A stretch of DNA of 64,000 bases. Source: Maribacter cobaltidurans. GTDB lineage: Bacteria > Bacteroidota > Bacteroidia > Flavobacteriales > Flavobacteriaceae. The stretch lies in NCBI RefSeq assembly GCF_002269385.1, contig NZ_CP022957.1:1297001-1361000 (forward strand), in the 5' to 3' direction. Shown piece by piece: positions 24,147-33,843 of the stretch (position 1 is the stretch's first letter; each line of letters opens with the position of its first letter). Made by a program: the position numbers and the translations under genes. The notes below the pieces were generated by a model. The model searched no databases and was not told the DNA's origin. It worked only from the letters and a program-made list of their open reading frames with translations.

Positions 24147-25058
24147 ATGAAAACCAGAAGATTTATAACTGGTCTTTTCATGATACTTATGGCAACATGC
24201 GTAAATGCCCAATTCTTTAAAAAATTGGCAAAAAAAGCAGAACAAGCTGCCGAACGTACCGTATTGAATAGGACGGACAGAGAAGTATCCAAGGGAACGG
24301 ACAAGGCCATCGACTCCATTACCAAGGGAGGAAACGGAAAAAGAGAATCCAAAAATATCGGGGAAACGGAGAAAAACCTAGATCAGGGCACCCAAGAATC
24401 TGCCTTACAGAGCAGAATGGCGAATATTATGGGCGCCATGGGTCTAGATGATGTCCCCGATGTATATGAATTCTCCTATCGGGTAAAAATGAAGCTTACT
24501 TCCCAAAAGGACGAAACAGTAATGAATTACCTATTTCAGCCTGGAGAGCGGTATTTTGGAAATGAAATAGACCAAGGTAAAACGCATAGTATTAGTGTTA
24601 TGGATTTGGAGAACGAGTCCATGGTAATGTTCAATACCAATGGCGAACAAAAAACGGCTATGAAGATGCCTTTGGACAAAATGACAATAGACAAAATGAT
24701 ACAGAAAATGGAGGAAGAGAACGTAAACACCAGTGATGATGTAAAAATTGTTCCCATTGCGAATAAAACCATACTTGGATATCGTTGCAAAGGCTACCAA
24801 ATAACCTCCAAGGACGGTATTTCAAAAGTGTGGATTACCAATGAGGCCCCGGTAGGTTATATGGGAGGTATGATACAGACCGAAAAACTGCCCAACGTAG
24901 CTCTGCCGATTGACGAAAAGACCATGTTCATGGAAATGCAGTTTGAATCCCAAAAGCGGAAAAAGGACAATTTCAGGATGATATGTACTGAAATCAAGGA
25001 ACAGGATATTTTCCTTGCAAAGAATGAATATACCTCCTTAGGTGGTTTCCAAAATTGA
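24147..25058 (+). CDS. DUF4412-domain secreted protein
   Basis: 303 residues with signal peptide (ITGLFMILMATCVNAQ). A charged, helical N-terminal region (KKLAKKAEQAAERTVLNR) leads into a DUF4412-like domain from about residue 105: YEFSYRVKMKLTSQ, YFGNEIDQ, MVMFNTNGEQKTAMKMPLD, and KTILGYRCKGYQITSKDGISKVWITNEAP. The motif I.GY.C..Y.....G....WIT..A recurs in periplasmic or outer-membrane proteins of unknown biochemical role. Probably cotranscribed with the barrel protein upstream. Confidence 0.75.
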   Translation: MKTRRFITGLFMILMATCVNAQFFKKLAKKAEQAAERTVLNRTDREVSKGTDKAIDSITKGGNGKRESKNIGETEKNLDQGTQESALQSRMANIMGAMGLDDVPDVYEFSYRVKMKLTSQKDETVMNYLFQPGERYFGNEIDQGKTHSISVMDLENESMVMFNTNGEQKTAMKMPLDKMTIDKMIQKMEEENVNTSDDVKIVPIANKTILGYRCKGYQITSKDGISKVWITNEAPVGYMGGMIQTEKLPNVALPIDEKTMFMEMQFESQKRKKDNFRMICTEIKEQDIFLAKNEYTSLGGFQN

Positions 25059-25119
25059 AATAGCCCAAAGCACACCAAAAATTAGAGAACACGAATATCA
25101 ATTACAAAAATCAATTCTT

Positions 25120-25326
25120 ATGAAAACAAAAATTAAATTCTTATCAATAGTTCTAGTCGCAGGCTTAACCCTATATTCCTGCAGTAAGGAGGAACAAGAA
25201 GCTTGTGAAGAAGAGGGATCGGACTGCATTTACAGATTTTTACCTATCGTTCAAGACCCATCGGCAAACATTGAACAAGGAATAGACTCAACGAAAACAA
25301 TTACAGTTCAGGACACAATGGACTGA
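25120..25326 (+). CDS. Small lipoprotein, unknown
   Basis: 68 residues beginning MKTKIKFLSIVLVAGLTLYSCSKEEQEAC, a clear lipoprotein signal. The ATG at 25120 is preferred over the longer frame opening at 25042 because it starts directly at the signal peptide and does not overlap the upstream gene. The mature part is short and acidic with two further cysteines. No family recognised. Confidence 0.65.
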   Translation: MKTKIKFLSIVLVAGLTLYSCSKEEQEACEEEGSDCIYRFLPIVQDPSANIEQGIDSTKTITVQDTMD

Positions 25327-25414
25327 TTTTGTGTAAAGGCACGGCGATTATGTTCCTCCTTCAATTAAATGGGCGAACCTTTGAATCACCATACTTAAAA
25401 ATAACGATATAACT

Positions 25415-25768
25415 ATGGAAAAAACAGCACAAAACAATAACAGTACCGCCATGGAGGATAATGGTAAAACCATAGCCATATTGGCTTATATCACCATTAT
25501 TGGGCTTATCATCGCCTATGTGATGAACCATGAAAAAAAATGGCCTTTTGCCCAATACCATATTATACAATCCTTAGGCTTGGCCATCACCGGCCTTTCC
25601 CTTGGGGTTATTGGCATGATACCCATCCTGGGATGGTTTATCTCCGTTCTGGGTTCTCTTATTCTTATTTACATGTGGATTTTGGGCCTTATAAACGCAT
25701 TGAAAGAAAAGGAAAAACCTGTACCCTTTTTAGGTGAACAATATCAAAAATGGTTTGCAAATCTATGA
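25415..25768 (+). CDS. DUF4870-like small membrane protein
   Basis: 117 residues with three or four membrane segments: TIAILAYITIIGLIIAYVMNH, HIIQSLGLAITGLSLGVIGMIP, and WFISVLGSLILIYMWILGLINAL. The motif AYITIIGLIIAY...FAQYHIIQSLGL and the C-terminal KPVPFLGEQYQKWF are characteristic of the DUF4870/Tic20-like family, inner-membrane proteins without a settled function. It is 12 bp before the next lipoprotein gene. Confidence 0.8.
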   Translation: MEKTAQNNNSTAMEDNGKTIAILAYITIIGLIIAYVMNHEKKWPFAQYHIIQSLGLAITGLSLGVIGMIPILGWFISVLGSLILIYMWILGLINALKEKEKPVPFLGEQYQKWFANL

Positions 25769-25780
25769 ATCATAAAAATT

Positions 25781-26455
25781 ATGAAGAAGTTAAAATATAT
25801 TTTAGGGGGCATTCTCTGTATATCCACTGTTTTTTTCTACATATCCTGTAGCAAGGATGGAGATGAAAATAACACAACGGAAAGCAATTCTGGTAAAACG
25901 TTCCTAAAATTAAAAATTTCAGGAACCGTTATAAATGGAGATTTTGATATCATTGAAGAGGAAATTCCCGAAGATGAAAGTATCATCATCGGCCACATAT
26001 ATTATGAGGAATCAACAGAAGGGACACAAAAGGTCGCAAGTCTCTTTTTCACCCAACTCTTTGGTATGGAAGGTGAACGCAATTTTGAAATGGTTATTCC
26101 TGCCGAAAAAGGTGCTAAGGAAATTGGCACACAGTTTCCAAATCCGGCTCCAGCAAACGGAGAACCTATTTATTATATGGAAATAGACCTAAAGGAAACT
26201 GATTATGCTCTATATGACAGCGATAATGACGGTGATAACGATGCTAATAATCTATTAAGGGCAAAAACCATGGGCGTAACCATAACAGAAATTGGAGAAA
26301 CGTACAATGCCCTTGGTATACTTACCCTGTCACATATTAAAGGAAGCTTTCAGGGAACGGGATTTTTAACGGCCTATACGGGACCGACAACTGCTCCCCA
26401 AGAATTGGAACATACCATCACCGGTTCGTTTGAATATTATATTCCAAACGAATAA
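25781..26455 (+). CDS. Secreted lipoprotein, unknown
   Basis: 224 residues with lipoprotein signal (ISTVFFYISCSKDGDENN). The mature protein has a beta-rich pattern (FLKLKISGTVINGDFDIIEE, VTITEIGETYNALGILTLSHIKGSFQGTGFL) and a DxDxDGD-like calcium-binding-like stretch (YDSDNDGDNDANN, about residues 145-157). The closing GSFEYYIPNE strand resembles DUF-type domains found in marine Flavobacteriia, but I cannot name one. Last gene of the small-protein cluster. Confidence 0.65.
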   Translation: MKKLKYILGGILCISTVFFYISCSKDGDENNTTESNSGKTFLKLKISGTVINGDFDIIEEEIPEDESIIIGHIYYEESTEGTQKVASLFFTQLFGMEGERNFEMVIPAEKGAKEIGTQFPNPAPANGEPIYYMEIDLKETDYALYDSDNDGDNDANNLLRAKTMGVTITEIGETYNALGILTLSHIKGSFQGTGFLTAYTGPTTAPQELEHTITGSFEYYIPNE

Positions 26456-26531
26456 CGAGTACAGAAATAAATGTTCTCCTTATTGTTAAACTATTAACAG
26501 TTATCGGCAACTTTAACAAAATTAGTATATT

Positions 26532-26736
26532 CTATTCCATAGAATGTGGTCCAAACATGTTCCCTTCAGTATCTGTAGAAAGGACAATAAAGCAGTACTG
26601 ACCAATGGACATTTTGGATTTGAATACTTCCCCCCTGCCGAGAATCAATTCTTTTTTCCTCAACGCCACAATCCTTGCAGACGAAATAAACAATGGGACT
26701 GTTGACACCGGCCGAAAAGCCGTCTATTTTTTGATA
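26532..26736 (-). pseudogene. Broken VOC-family (glyoxalase-like) gene
   Basis: Two frames on the minus strand together give the C-terminal half of a VOC protein. The first (from 26736) reads IDGFSAGVNSPIVYFVCKDCGVEEKRI; after a run of six C on the plus strand at 26630-26635 the other frame continues EVFKSKMSIGQYCFIVLSTDTEG NMFGPHSME and stops at 26532. The N-terminal half is missing (a stop precedes 26737). A one-base length change in the homopolymer would rejoin the frames, but the truncation makes it a remnant regardless. It lies next to an intact VOC gene on the same strand. Confidence 0.65.
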
Positions 26737-26751
26737 TTATTTATAAGCTTT

Positions 26752-27162
26752 TTACTTGGGCATTTTATCCATTTCCATATACAGCATGGCCCATCTGTGA
26801 CCATCCAGGTCCGCAAAACCCATGGCATACATCCAACCATCTACTTCAGAGGGTTCCGCAAAAACCTTGCCTCCCGCTTTCTTGACCTTATCCGCCAATT
26901 CATCTACCTCCATTCTAGTTTGAGCATCCAAGTTGATCAAGACTTCAGAACCTTTACTCGTATCCGAAATCGCTGTCTGGGTAAAATGCTGAAATGCATA
27001 TTCAGGGAAGAGCATTAAAACAAAATCGTTTTCCCCAATTAAAAAACTGGCCATATGATCGGCTTGCGCGTGCATTGGATTTTCCCTAAATCCGATTTGT
27101 TTAAAAAATGCCTTGGATGCTTGGATATTGCTTACAGGCAGATTTAGCCAAACTGATTTCAT
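26752..27162 (-). CDS. VOC family protein (glyoxalase/bleomycin-resistance fold)
   Basis: 136 residues with the two-half VOC fold: KSVWLNLPVSNIQASKAFFKQIGF at the N terminus, and KAGGKVFAEPSEVDGWMYAMGFADLDGHRWAMLYM at the C terminus. Members bind metal through a few His/Glu positions and act on varied small molecules; the substrate cannot be told. Single gene, with a truncated relative directly downstream on the same strand. Confidence 0.88.
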   Translation of the reverse strand: MKSVWLNLPVSNIQASKAFFKQIGFRENPMHAQADHMASFLIGENDFVLMLFPEYAFQHFTQTAISDTSKGSEVLINLDAQTRMEVDELADKVKKAGGKVFAEPSEVDGWMYAMGFADLDGHRWAMLYMEMDKMPK

Positions 27163-27438
27163 TTTACATTCGTATTAGGTTGTTTTATCAAATATAAAAA
27201 TCTTCCCAAGAACAAAAATCAGGCATCAAAAACCCATTTTTTCAAGTCTTCCAATTTAAAAAAACGATTTTCAGCCTTGTGAACTGACCTATTAATCGCT
27301 AATTTCCAGACACTTTATTACAAATAGAGCAAAAAAATGACTCTTAAACCGAAACAATCGTTTTTCTAACGATTTTTAGAATTTTTTAACAAACACTTTT
27401 TGTTAACAGTTTTTTCTTGATATAATTTCGCCAGCGAA

Positions 27439-27852
27439 ATGAAATTAAGGTTTATCAAATACGGTTTGCCCTTTGTGCTCACATTACTGTGCGGACTTTA
27501 CCTTGTTCATTCCAATTTAAAGGTTGAGGATACCTCTTCCATAAACCTTGTTGAGACCTTCCTACAACCTAACGACACTAATCAGAATGCCAGTGTTGGC
27601 ATCAACCCTTCTTCAAGCCCTAAAAGACTGGCTGTAGAAGTAGCCGAAAGTGAAGAACAGGAAGAGGAAATAAGGCACACTATACCAGCAGAAAATTCCA
27701 GATATAGTGGAAGCAACTCCACATCTTATGCCCACACAAACTTGGACGGGTTTTCCGTGTACTCATCAAGGGTTTCCAACCACCTGCTAAATGTATCAGG
27801 TACAATCTTCCCTTACAGAAGATACATTAGGTTTCAAGTATTTAGACTATAG
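27439..27852 (+). CDS. Hypothetical membrane-anchored or secreted protein
   Basis: 137 residues with an N-terminal hydrophobic anchor (YGLPFVLTLLCGLYLVHSN), followed by a low-complexity acidic and serine/asparagine-rich region (ESEEQEEEIRHTIPAENSRYSGSNSTS). No family recognised. Upstream, 27163-27438 is A/T-rich with small hairpins (for example TTAACAAA/TTTGTTAA near 27388-27407) and no gene. The RND efflux operon starts 138 bp downstream. Moderate support as a gene. Confidence 0.5.
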   Translation: MKLRFIKYGLPFVLTLLCGLYLVHSNLKVEDTSSINLVETFLQPNDTNQNASVGINPSSSPKRLAVEVAESEEQEEEIRHTIPAENSRYSGSNSTSYAHTNLDGFSVYSSRVSNHLLNVSGTIFPYRRYIRFQVFRL

Positions 27853-27990
27853 AATATTCTCCGGCCACTGCTCAAAGGTAGGCCACATTTCAGTTCAGCC
27901 TTTCTACAAAAAGTATTCTTTTTATGGGAATACATCTTGATTGGCACTCCAATTACACAAAGTATAACCCAATTTTCTAAAAATAAAATT

Positions 27991-29073
27991 ATGAGGAGAA
28001 TCCCCATGATTGCAGGTCTTTGCTTAGTTATAGGCCTAACTAGTTGTAACCATAAAAAAGAATCACATAAGGAGGAGACCCAGTTTTTGGTCACTGCTCC
28101 CATTGTAAAAGATACATCAATCACCAAAGATTATGTAGCGCAGATACACTCCATAAGACATATTGAATTAAGGGCCCTTGAAAAAGGATATCTCAAGGAA
28201 ATCCATGTTGATGAAGGTCAATATGTAAAAAAGGGACAAAAAATGTTCAATATAATGCCCAATGTATACCAAGCCGATTTACAAAAAGCCGAGGCAGAGG
28301 CTAGAATTGCAGAGATAGAACTTAAGAATACCCAACTATTGGCAGATGGAAATGTAGTTTCTGAAAATGAACTGTCCATGGCCAAGGCCACTTTGGAAAA
28401 AGCAAAGGCAGAAGTTGCCCTTGCGCAGACGCATTTGGGTTTTACAGATGTGAGGGCCCCTTTTGATGGTATCATGGACCACCTCCATGTTCGGGAAGGT
28501 AGTTTGCTCGATGAAGGAGAGCTTTTGACCACATTATCGGACAACTCCCAAATGTGGGTCTATTTCAATGTTCCAGAAGCTGAATACCTTGATTATATCA
28601 TGAGCAAGGACAAAGACGAGAAAAAGACGGTTGGTCTTTTACTGGCCAATAATAAGCGCTTTAACCAAGATGGAATTGTACAGACCATAGAAGGTGAGTT
28701 CAACAATGAGACAGGAAACATTGCCTTTAGGGCCACTTTTCCAAATCCCGATAAAATATTAAGGCATGGCGAAACCGGTAGTGTTTTAATGACCATTCCT
28801 TTTAAAGATGCTATGATCATACCCCAAAAGGCAACCTTCGAGGTCTTGGACAAAAAGTTCGTTTTTGTAGTGGATGATCAAGGTAAGGTCCATCAGACAG
28901 AAATCTCCATTGGAGGGGAATTACCGGATTTATTCCTTATAGAAAAAGGTCTTACAGGGAATGAAAAAATAATTCTTGATGGTATAAGAATGGTTAAGGA
29001 CGGTGATGAAATCGAGACTGAATTTATCGATCCAAAATCCGTGATCGGTAATCTATCCTTATATACCGAATAG
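27991..29073 (+). CDS. RND efflux periplasmic adaptor (membrane fusion lipoprotein)
   Basis: Links the inner-membrane pump to the outer-membrane channel of a tripartite efflux system. 360 residues from the ATG at 27991, which begins the lipoprotein signal (IAGLCLVIGLTSCNHKK); the frame opening at 27937 would add 18 unsuitable residues. Barrel-sandwich hybrid halves RALEKGYLKEIHVDEGQYVKKGQKMF and LGFTDVRAPFDGIMDHLHVREGSLLDEG flank a short coiled coil (KAEAEARIAEIELKNTQLL...LEKAKAEVALAQ). The beta-barrel and membrane-proximal domains follow to the end. First gene of the adaptor-pump-channel operon. Confidence 0.93.
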   Translation: MRRIPMIAGLCLVIGLTSCNHKKESHKEETQFLVTAPIVKDTSITKDYVAQIHSIRHIELRALEKGYLKEIHVDEGQYVKKGQKMFNIMPNVYQADLQKAEAEARIAEIELKNTQLLADGNVVSENELSMAKATLEKAKAEVALAQTHLGFTDVRAPFDGIMDHLHVREGSLLDEGELLTTLSDNSQMWVYFNVPEAEYLDYIMSKDKDEKKTVGLLLANNKRFNQDGIVQTIEGEFNNETGNIAFRATFPNPDKILRHGETGSVLMTIPFKDAMIIPQKATFEVLDKKFVFVVDDQGKVHQTEISIGGELPDLFLIEKGLTGNEKIILDGIRMVKDGDEIETEFIDPKSVIGNLSLYTE

Positions 29074-29095
29074 GTAACCCACAAATTCCAAAAAA

Positions 29096-32000
29096 ATGTT
29101 CAAAAAATTTATTAAAAGACCGGTGTTGGCTATTGTCATATCGGTTATGATAGTTTTCACAGGCCTTTTGGCCATCAAACAATTGCCCATATCCCAATTC
29201 CCGGAAATTGCCCCAACGACTGTTAACATTTTCATTGCTTATCCAGGGGCCAGTGCCGATGTATTGGTAAACTCTACCTTAATTCCTTTGGAAACGGCCA
29301 TCAATGGTGTTCAGGGAATGCGCTATTTGGCTTCTGATGCTACCAGTGCCGGTGAAGGAACCGTACGTGTCATCTTTGAACCGGGAACGGATCCCAATAG
29401 GGCGGTTGTAATGGTAAAGACTAGGGTAGACCAGGTAATGCCAAACTTACCCGAACTGGTTCAGAGAGAAGGGGTGGTAATTACTCCCGTTCAGCCCAGT
29501 ATGCTTATGTATGTCAACCTATTTGATAAGAATGGCAAAAATGACGAAAAATTCCTATACAACTATGCCTATACCAAAATCATTCCTGAAATACAGCGTA
29601 TAAATGGTATTGCAAGTGCCCAAATATTGGGTAGCCGAAAATATGCCATGCGGGTTTGGCTCAAACCGGACCGTATGCGCGCGTATAATGTTTCGGCCGA
29701 AGAAGTTATGGAGGCCATGCAAGACCAAAGTATTATTGCACGCCCAGGACGATTAGGACAAAGTTCCGGTATAAGGTCCCAGTCGTTGGAATATGTTCTT
29801 ACCTATGTAGGTAGGTACAACCAACCAGAACAATACAAAGAGATTATTGTTAGGGCCAATGCCGAAGGGGAAACGATTACCTTAGGAGATATTGCCGATG
29901 TTGAACTGGGAAGTGAATTCTTTGATATCTATTCCAATCTGGACGGACATCCTTCCGCTTCCATTATCTTAAAACAGACTTTAGGAAGTAACGGTAAGGA
30001 TGTTATAGATCAAGTGAAGGCCAAATTGGTAGACCTTAAACAAGAACTACCCCCGGGATTGGATTATAGTATCAACTACGATGTGGCCAACTTCTTGGAT
30101 GCTTCCATTGAACAGGTGCTCCATACTTTAAGGGATGCCTTTATCTTAGTGGCCATTGTGGTATTCCTATTCTTGGGTGACTGGAGGTCTACTCTTATTC
30201 CAATTATAGCGGTACCCGTATCCTTGATAGGGGCATTCTTCGTGATGCAGTTATTTGACCTTTCCATCAACCTGATTACTCTGTTTGCCTTGGTATTGGC
30301 GATTGGTATCGTGGTGGATAACGCCATTGTGGTAGTGGAGGCCGTTCACGTTAAAATGGAGGAAGAAAAACTAAATCCATTTAAGGCTTCCAAAGAGGTA
30401 CTTGGGGAAATAGGTGGAGCCATTATTGCCATTACCTTGGTTATGGTATCCGTTTTTATCCCTATTTCATTTATGACCGGGCCCGTTGGAGTATTCTATC
30501 GGCAATTTTCCATTACCATGGCTGGATCTATCGTAATCTCGGCAGTGGTGGCCTTGACCCTTACACCTGTTCTTTGTGCCATCATGCTTAAGAACAACCA
30601 TGGTAAAAAAAGAAAATCCCCTGTAGACAAATTTATTGACTGGTTCAACAAAGGTTTTGAACGTCTTACGGGAGGTTATGTTGGGCTATTAAACAAAATC
30701 GTGGCGAGAAGAGTTGTCACCTTTGGAATACTTATCGCTTTTTGCGTTGGTATATTCTTTACCAATGAATCGCTTCCCGCAGGATTTATCCCAAACGAGG
30801 ATCAAGGAATGATCTATGCCATTATCCAAACACCTCCGGGCTCTACCTTGGAGCGTACCAATGAAGTTGCCCGTAAACTTCAGAAAATATGTGAAGAAAC
30901 AGAAGGTGTGGAATCGGTTTCTTCTTTGGCTGGTTATGAAATTATGACAGAAGGTAGGGGTTCCAATGCCGGTACCTGTTTGATCAACTTAAAACCATGG
31001 TCAGAACGTCATCATTCCGTTCACGAGATTATGGAAGAATTGGAGGAAGAAACCCAAAATCTTGGGGCAAGGATTGAGTATTTTGAACCTCCTGCCGTAC
31101 CCGGATTTGGATCTTCCGGAGGTTTCTCCATGCGTTTGTTGGACAAGACCAACTCAACAGATTATCAAGCATTCGGGAAGATTAATGATGATTTCATGGA
31201 TGCGTTGGGCAAACGTGAGGAATTGACCGGTCTCTTCTCTTTCTTCTCGGCAAACTATCCGCAGTATGAACTGAAAATAAACAATAAGATTGCCATGCAA
31301 AAAGGAGTTTCCATTGGAAAAGCCATGGAAAACCTTAACATTCTTATAGGTAGTACCTACGAACAGGGATTTATACTTTATGGAAGGTTCTTCAAGGTAT
31401 ATACCCAGTCAGCTCCAGAGTACAGGGCCCTTCCTTCGGATTTGGAAAAACTGTTCGTAAAGAATGAAGAAGGGGAAATGGTACCCTACTCGGCGTTCAT
31501 GAGCTTGGAAAAAAAGTTGGGTCCCAACGAAATTACGAGGTATAACCTATACAATTCAGCAACTATAAATGGACTTCCCGCCCCCGGTTATACTACAGGG
31601 GATGCCATTAATGCCATCAGGGAAGTAGCCGCTGAGTCCTTACCTCGTGGCTACGATATTGCCTGGGAGGGTCTTTCTTTCGACGAAGCGAATAGAGGAA
31701 ATGAATCGCTTTACATTTTTATAGTAGTGCTCATTTTCGTGTATTTCGTTTTGGCTGCCCAATATGAAAGCTTTTTATTACCGTTCGCGGTTATACTCTC
31801 TTTGCCCGTGGGTGTATTTGGTTCTTTTGCCTTATTGAAATTCATGGGCTTGGCCAATGACGTATATGCACAGATCGGTGTAATTATGCTGGTTGGGCTT
31901 TTGGGTAAAAATGCGGTATTGATCGTGGAATTTGCCGTGCAGAAGCACAGGCAAGGCGCGACTGTCCTTGAAGCGGCCATTGAGGGCTCCAGGGCCAGAT

Positions 32001-32335
32001 TTAGACCTATCCTCATGACCTCCTTTGCATTTATTGCCGGGCTTATTCCATTGGTAGTAGCCACAGGGGCAGGAGCCATTGGAAACAGGACCATTGGTGG
32101 TTCCGCCTTAGGTGGAATGCTTATAGGAACCATCGGAGGAGTCTTGGTGATACCCGGACTTTACTACATTTTCGCTAAAATGTCCGAAGGCAAAAGCCTT
32201 ATAAGAGATGAGGTCTCTGAACCCGTTTCCGAAGAGTTTATGAGAATGTCAGAAGAAGAAAGCAAAACTAAAGCTGCGCTTAGGGAAATGAGAAAACTCT
32301 TGAAAAAATTAACCAAAAGAAAAGACGATGAATAA
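29096..32335 (+). CDS. RND efflux pump, HAE1/AcrB type
   Basis: Proton-driven inner-membrane exporter of drugs, bile-like compounds or other hydrophobic molecules, 1079 residues, the usual length. It begins MFKKFIKRPVLAIVISVMIVFTGLLAI and has two halves of six membrane segments with large periplasmic loops (TTVNIFIAYPGAS, GGFSMRLLDKTN). The proton-relay region in TM4 reads AIGIVVDNAIVVVEAVH, with N where AcrB has its second Asp; the TM10 lysine is kept (GLLGKNAVLIVEFA). The charged C terminus is long. It overlaps the next gene by 8 bp. Substrate unknown. Confidence 0.95.
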   Translation: MFKKFIKRPVLAIVISVMIVFTGLLAIKQLPISQFPEIAPTTVNIFIAYPGASADVLVNSTLIPLETAINGVQGMRYLASDATSAGEGTVRVIFEPGTDPNRAVVMVKTRVDQVMPNLPELVQREGVVITPVQPSMLMYVNLFDKNGKNDEKFLYNYAYTKIIPEIQRINGIASAQILGSRKYAMRVWLKPDRMRAYNVSAEEVMEAMQDQSIIARPGRLGQSSGIRSQSLEYVLTYVGRYNQPEQYKEIIVRANAEGETITLGDIADVELGSEFFDIYSNLDGHPSASIILKQTLGSNGKDVIDQVKAKLVDLKQELPPGLDYSINYDVANFLDASIEQVLHTLRDAFILVAIVVFLFLGDWRSTLIPIIAVPVSLIGAFFVMQLFDLSINLITLFALVLAIGIVVDNAIVVVEAVHVKMEEEKLNPFKASKEVLGEIGGAIIAITLVMVSVFIPISFMTGPVGVFYRQFSITMAGSIVISAVVALTLTPVLCAIMLKNNHGKKRKSPVDKFIDWFNKGFERLTGGYVGLLNKIVARRVVTFGILIAFCVGIFFTNESLPAGFIPNEDQGMIYAIIQTPPGSTLERTNEVARKLQKICEETEGVESVSSLAGYEIMTEGRGSNAGTCLINLKPWSERHHSVHEIMEELEEETQNLGARIEYFEPPAVPGFGSSGGFSMRLLDKTNSTDYQAFGKINDDFMDALGKREELTGLFSFFSANYPQYELKINNKIAMQKGVSIGKAMENLNILIGSTYEQGFILYGRFFKVYTQSAPEYRALPSDLEKLFVKNEEGEMVPYSAFMSLEKKLGPNEITRYNLYNSATINGLPAPGYTTGDAINAIREVAAESLPRGYDIAWEGLSFDEANRGNESLYIFIVVLIFVYFVLAAQYESFLLPFAVILSLPVGVFGSFALLKFMGLANDVYAQIGVIMLVGLLGKNAVLIVEFAVQKHRQGATVLEAAIEGSRARFRPILMTSFAFIAGLIPLVVATGAGAIGNRTIGGSALGGMLIGTIGGVLVIPGLYYIFAKMSEGKSLIRDEVSEPVSEEFMRMSEEESKTKAALREMRKLLKKLTKRKDDE

Positions 32336-33773
32336 TATAAGAAAAACAAAAACCAGCAAATCGCTTTTCGTCTGTGCAATCCTATTGGGGGTTTTGTATT
32401 CCTGTGTCCCGACCAAAAAGTCGATGGAGGAAAACAAAAGTGTTCCGGAAAGCTATCAAGCCCAGTCCACGGATACCACGAATACGGCAAATGTTCAATG
32501 GCGGGATTTTTTCTCTGACCCTTATCTCATTTCATTGATAGATACCGCTTTGGTAAACAATCAGGAACTGAACATTATGCTCAGGCAAATTGATGTGGCC
32601 CAAAACGAGATAAAGGCAAGAAAAGGGGAGTATCTACCTTTTATAGATCTAAAGGCAGGCGCGGAGGTTGAAAAAGTAGGTGAATATACCCGAAACGGTG
32701 CCGTTGAGAAAAACCTGAATATTAGGGAGGAGGAAGAATTTCCAGAACCTTTAACGGATTACTCGGCCGGCATTTTTGCTTCTTGGGAACTGGATGTTTG
32801 GAAAAAGCTGAGAAACTCCAAAAAGGCAGCGGTCATGGAATATTTGGCCACTGTGGAGGGCAAAAACTTCATGGTAACCAGTTTGATTGCCGAAATAGCG
32901 GATTCCTACTATGAACTGATTGCGCTGGACAACCAATTGGCCATTATCGAGCAAAACCTTGAGATACAGGGAAACGCCTTGAAAATGGTCCGTCTGCAAA
33001 AGCAAGCAGCTAGGGCGACCGAGTTGGCGGTACGCAGGTTTGAGGCCGAAGTTCTCAAGAACCAAAGCCATAAGTTTGAAGTGCAACAGCAGATCGTAGA
33101 GACGGAGAACAAACTCAATTTTCTTATCGGTAGGTCACCCCAACCCATCGAAAGAAATTCGGAAGGATTCATAGAAAGTCCAATCGACCCGATATATGCC
33201 GGCATACCTGCACAATTGCTTCAAAACAGGCCCGATATCCGCAAAGCGGAATTTGAGTTAGAGGCTGCCAAACTGGACATTAAAGTGGCAAGAGCCAATT
33301 TTTATCCTTCCATTGGTATAAAGGCCGGAGTTGGGTTGCAGGCATTTAAGCCTAAATACCTGACCGAGACCCCCCAGTCGCTCTTATATTCTGCGGTAGG
33401 TGACCTAGTGGCACCGTTAATCAACAGAAATGCGATTAAGGCCGAATACAATACTGCAAGTGCAAGACAAGTTCAGGCGGTATATGAGTATGAGAAATCC
33501 ATTCTTCAGGGGTATATTGAGGTTGCCAATCAGTTGTCCAACCTGGACAACCTAAAAAAGACCTATGACTTAAAAGCACAGCAGGTAGAGGCCCTAACGG
33601 AATCGATAAATCTGTCGACACAATTGTTCCAGTCGGCACGAATTGAATACATAGAGGTTTTGTTTACCCAAAGAGAGGCGCTTGAATCCAAAATGGAACT
33701 GGTAGAAACCAAAAGAGACCAGTTGGTGGCCCGTGTAGATATCTACAAGGCCCTAGGTGGTGGATGGAATTAG
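32328..33773 (+). CDS. TolC/OprM-family outer-membrane efflux lipoprotein
   Basis: Outer-membrane channel of the efflux system, 481 residues. A lipoprotein signal (FVCAILLGVLYSCVPTKK) precedes two outer-membrane factor repeats with long helices: NVQWRDFFSDPYLISLIDTALVNNQELNIMLRQI in the first, and AQLLQNRPDIRKAEFELEAAKLDIKVARANFYPSIGIKAG in the second, the NodT-subfamily pattern. The ATG overlaps the end of the pump gene by 8 bp. A strong terminator follows at 33793, closing the operon. Confidence 0.94.
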   Translation: MNNIRKTKTSKSLFVCAILLGVLYSCVPTKKSMEENKSVPESYQAQSTDTTNTANVQWRDFFSDPYLISLIDTALVNNQELNIMLRQIDVAQNEIKARKGEYLPFIDLKAGAEVEKVGEYTRNGAVEKNLNIREEEEFPEPLTDYSAGIFASWELDVWKKLRNSKKAAVMEYLATVEGKNFMVTSLIAEIADSYYELIALDNQLAIIEQNLEIQGNALKMVRLQKQAARATELAVRRFEAEVLKNQSHKFEVQQQIVETENKLNFLIGRSPQPIERNSEGFIESPIDPIYAGIPAQLLQNRPDIRKAEFELEAAKLDIKVARANFYPSIGIKAGVGLQAFKPKYLTETPQSLLYSAVGDLVAPLINRNAIKAEYNTASARQVQAVYEYEKSILQGYIEVANQLSNLDNLKKTYDLKAQQVEALTESINLSTQLFQSARIEYIEVLFTQREALESKMELVETKRDQLVARVDIYKALGGGWN

Positions 33774-33792
33774 CTTTTACCCCGAAACCACT

Positions 33793-33824
33793 AAAAAAGC
33801 CTCCGAAAATCGGAGGCTTTTTTT
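33793..33824. terminator. Bidirectional terminator between efflux operon and phosphatase
   Basis: GCCTCCGA (33799-33806) and TCGGAGGC (33810-33817) form an 8-bp stem with AAA loop. T-run 33818-33824 follows on the plus strand, and the A-run 33793-33798 serves the minus strand. The efflux operon and the phosphatase operon converge here. Confidence 0.92.
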
Positions 33825-33843
33825 GTTTAAAGAAATCTGATTC

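Noticed and set aside
26605..27018. 137-codon plus-strand frame
   Set aside because: It is the opposite strand of the VOC gene and the VOC remnant, which show family motifs on the minus strand.
31711..32133. 140-codon antisense frame in the RND pump gene
   Set aside because: Shadow of a strongly supported coding frame, with no start context or motif.
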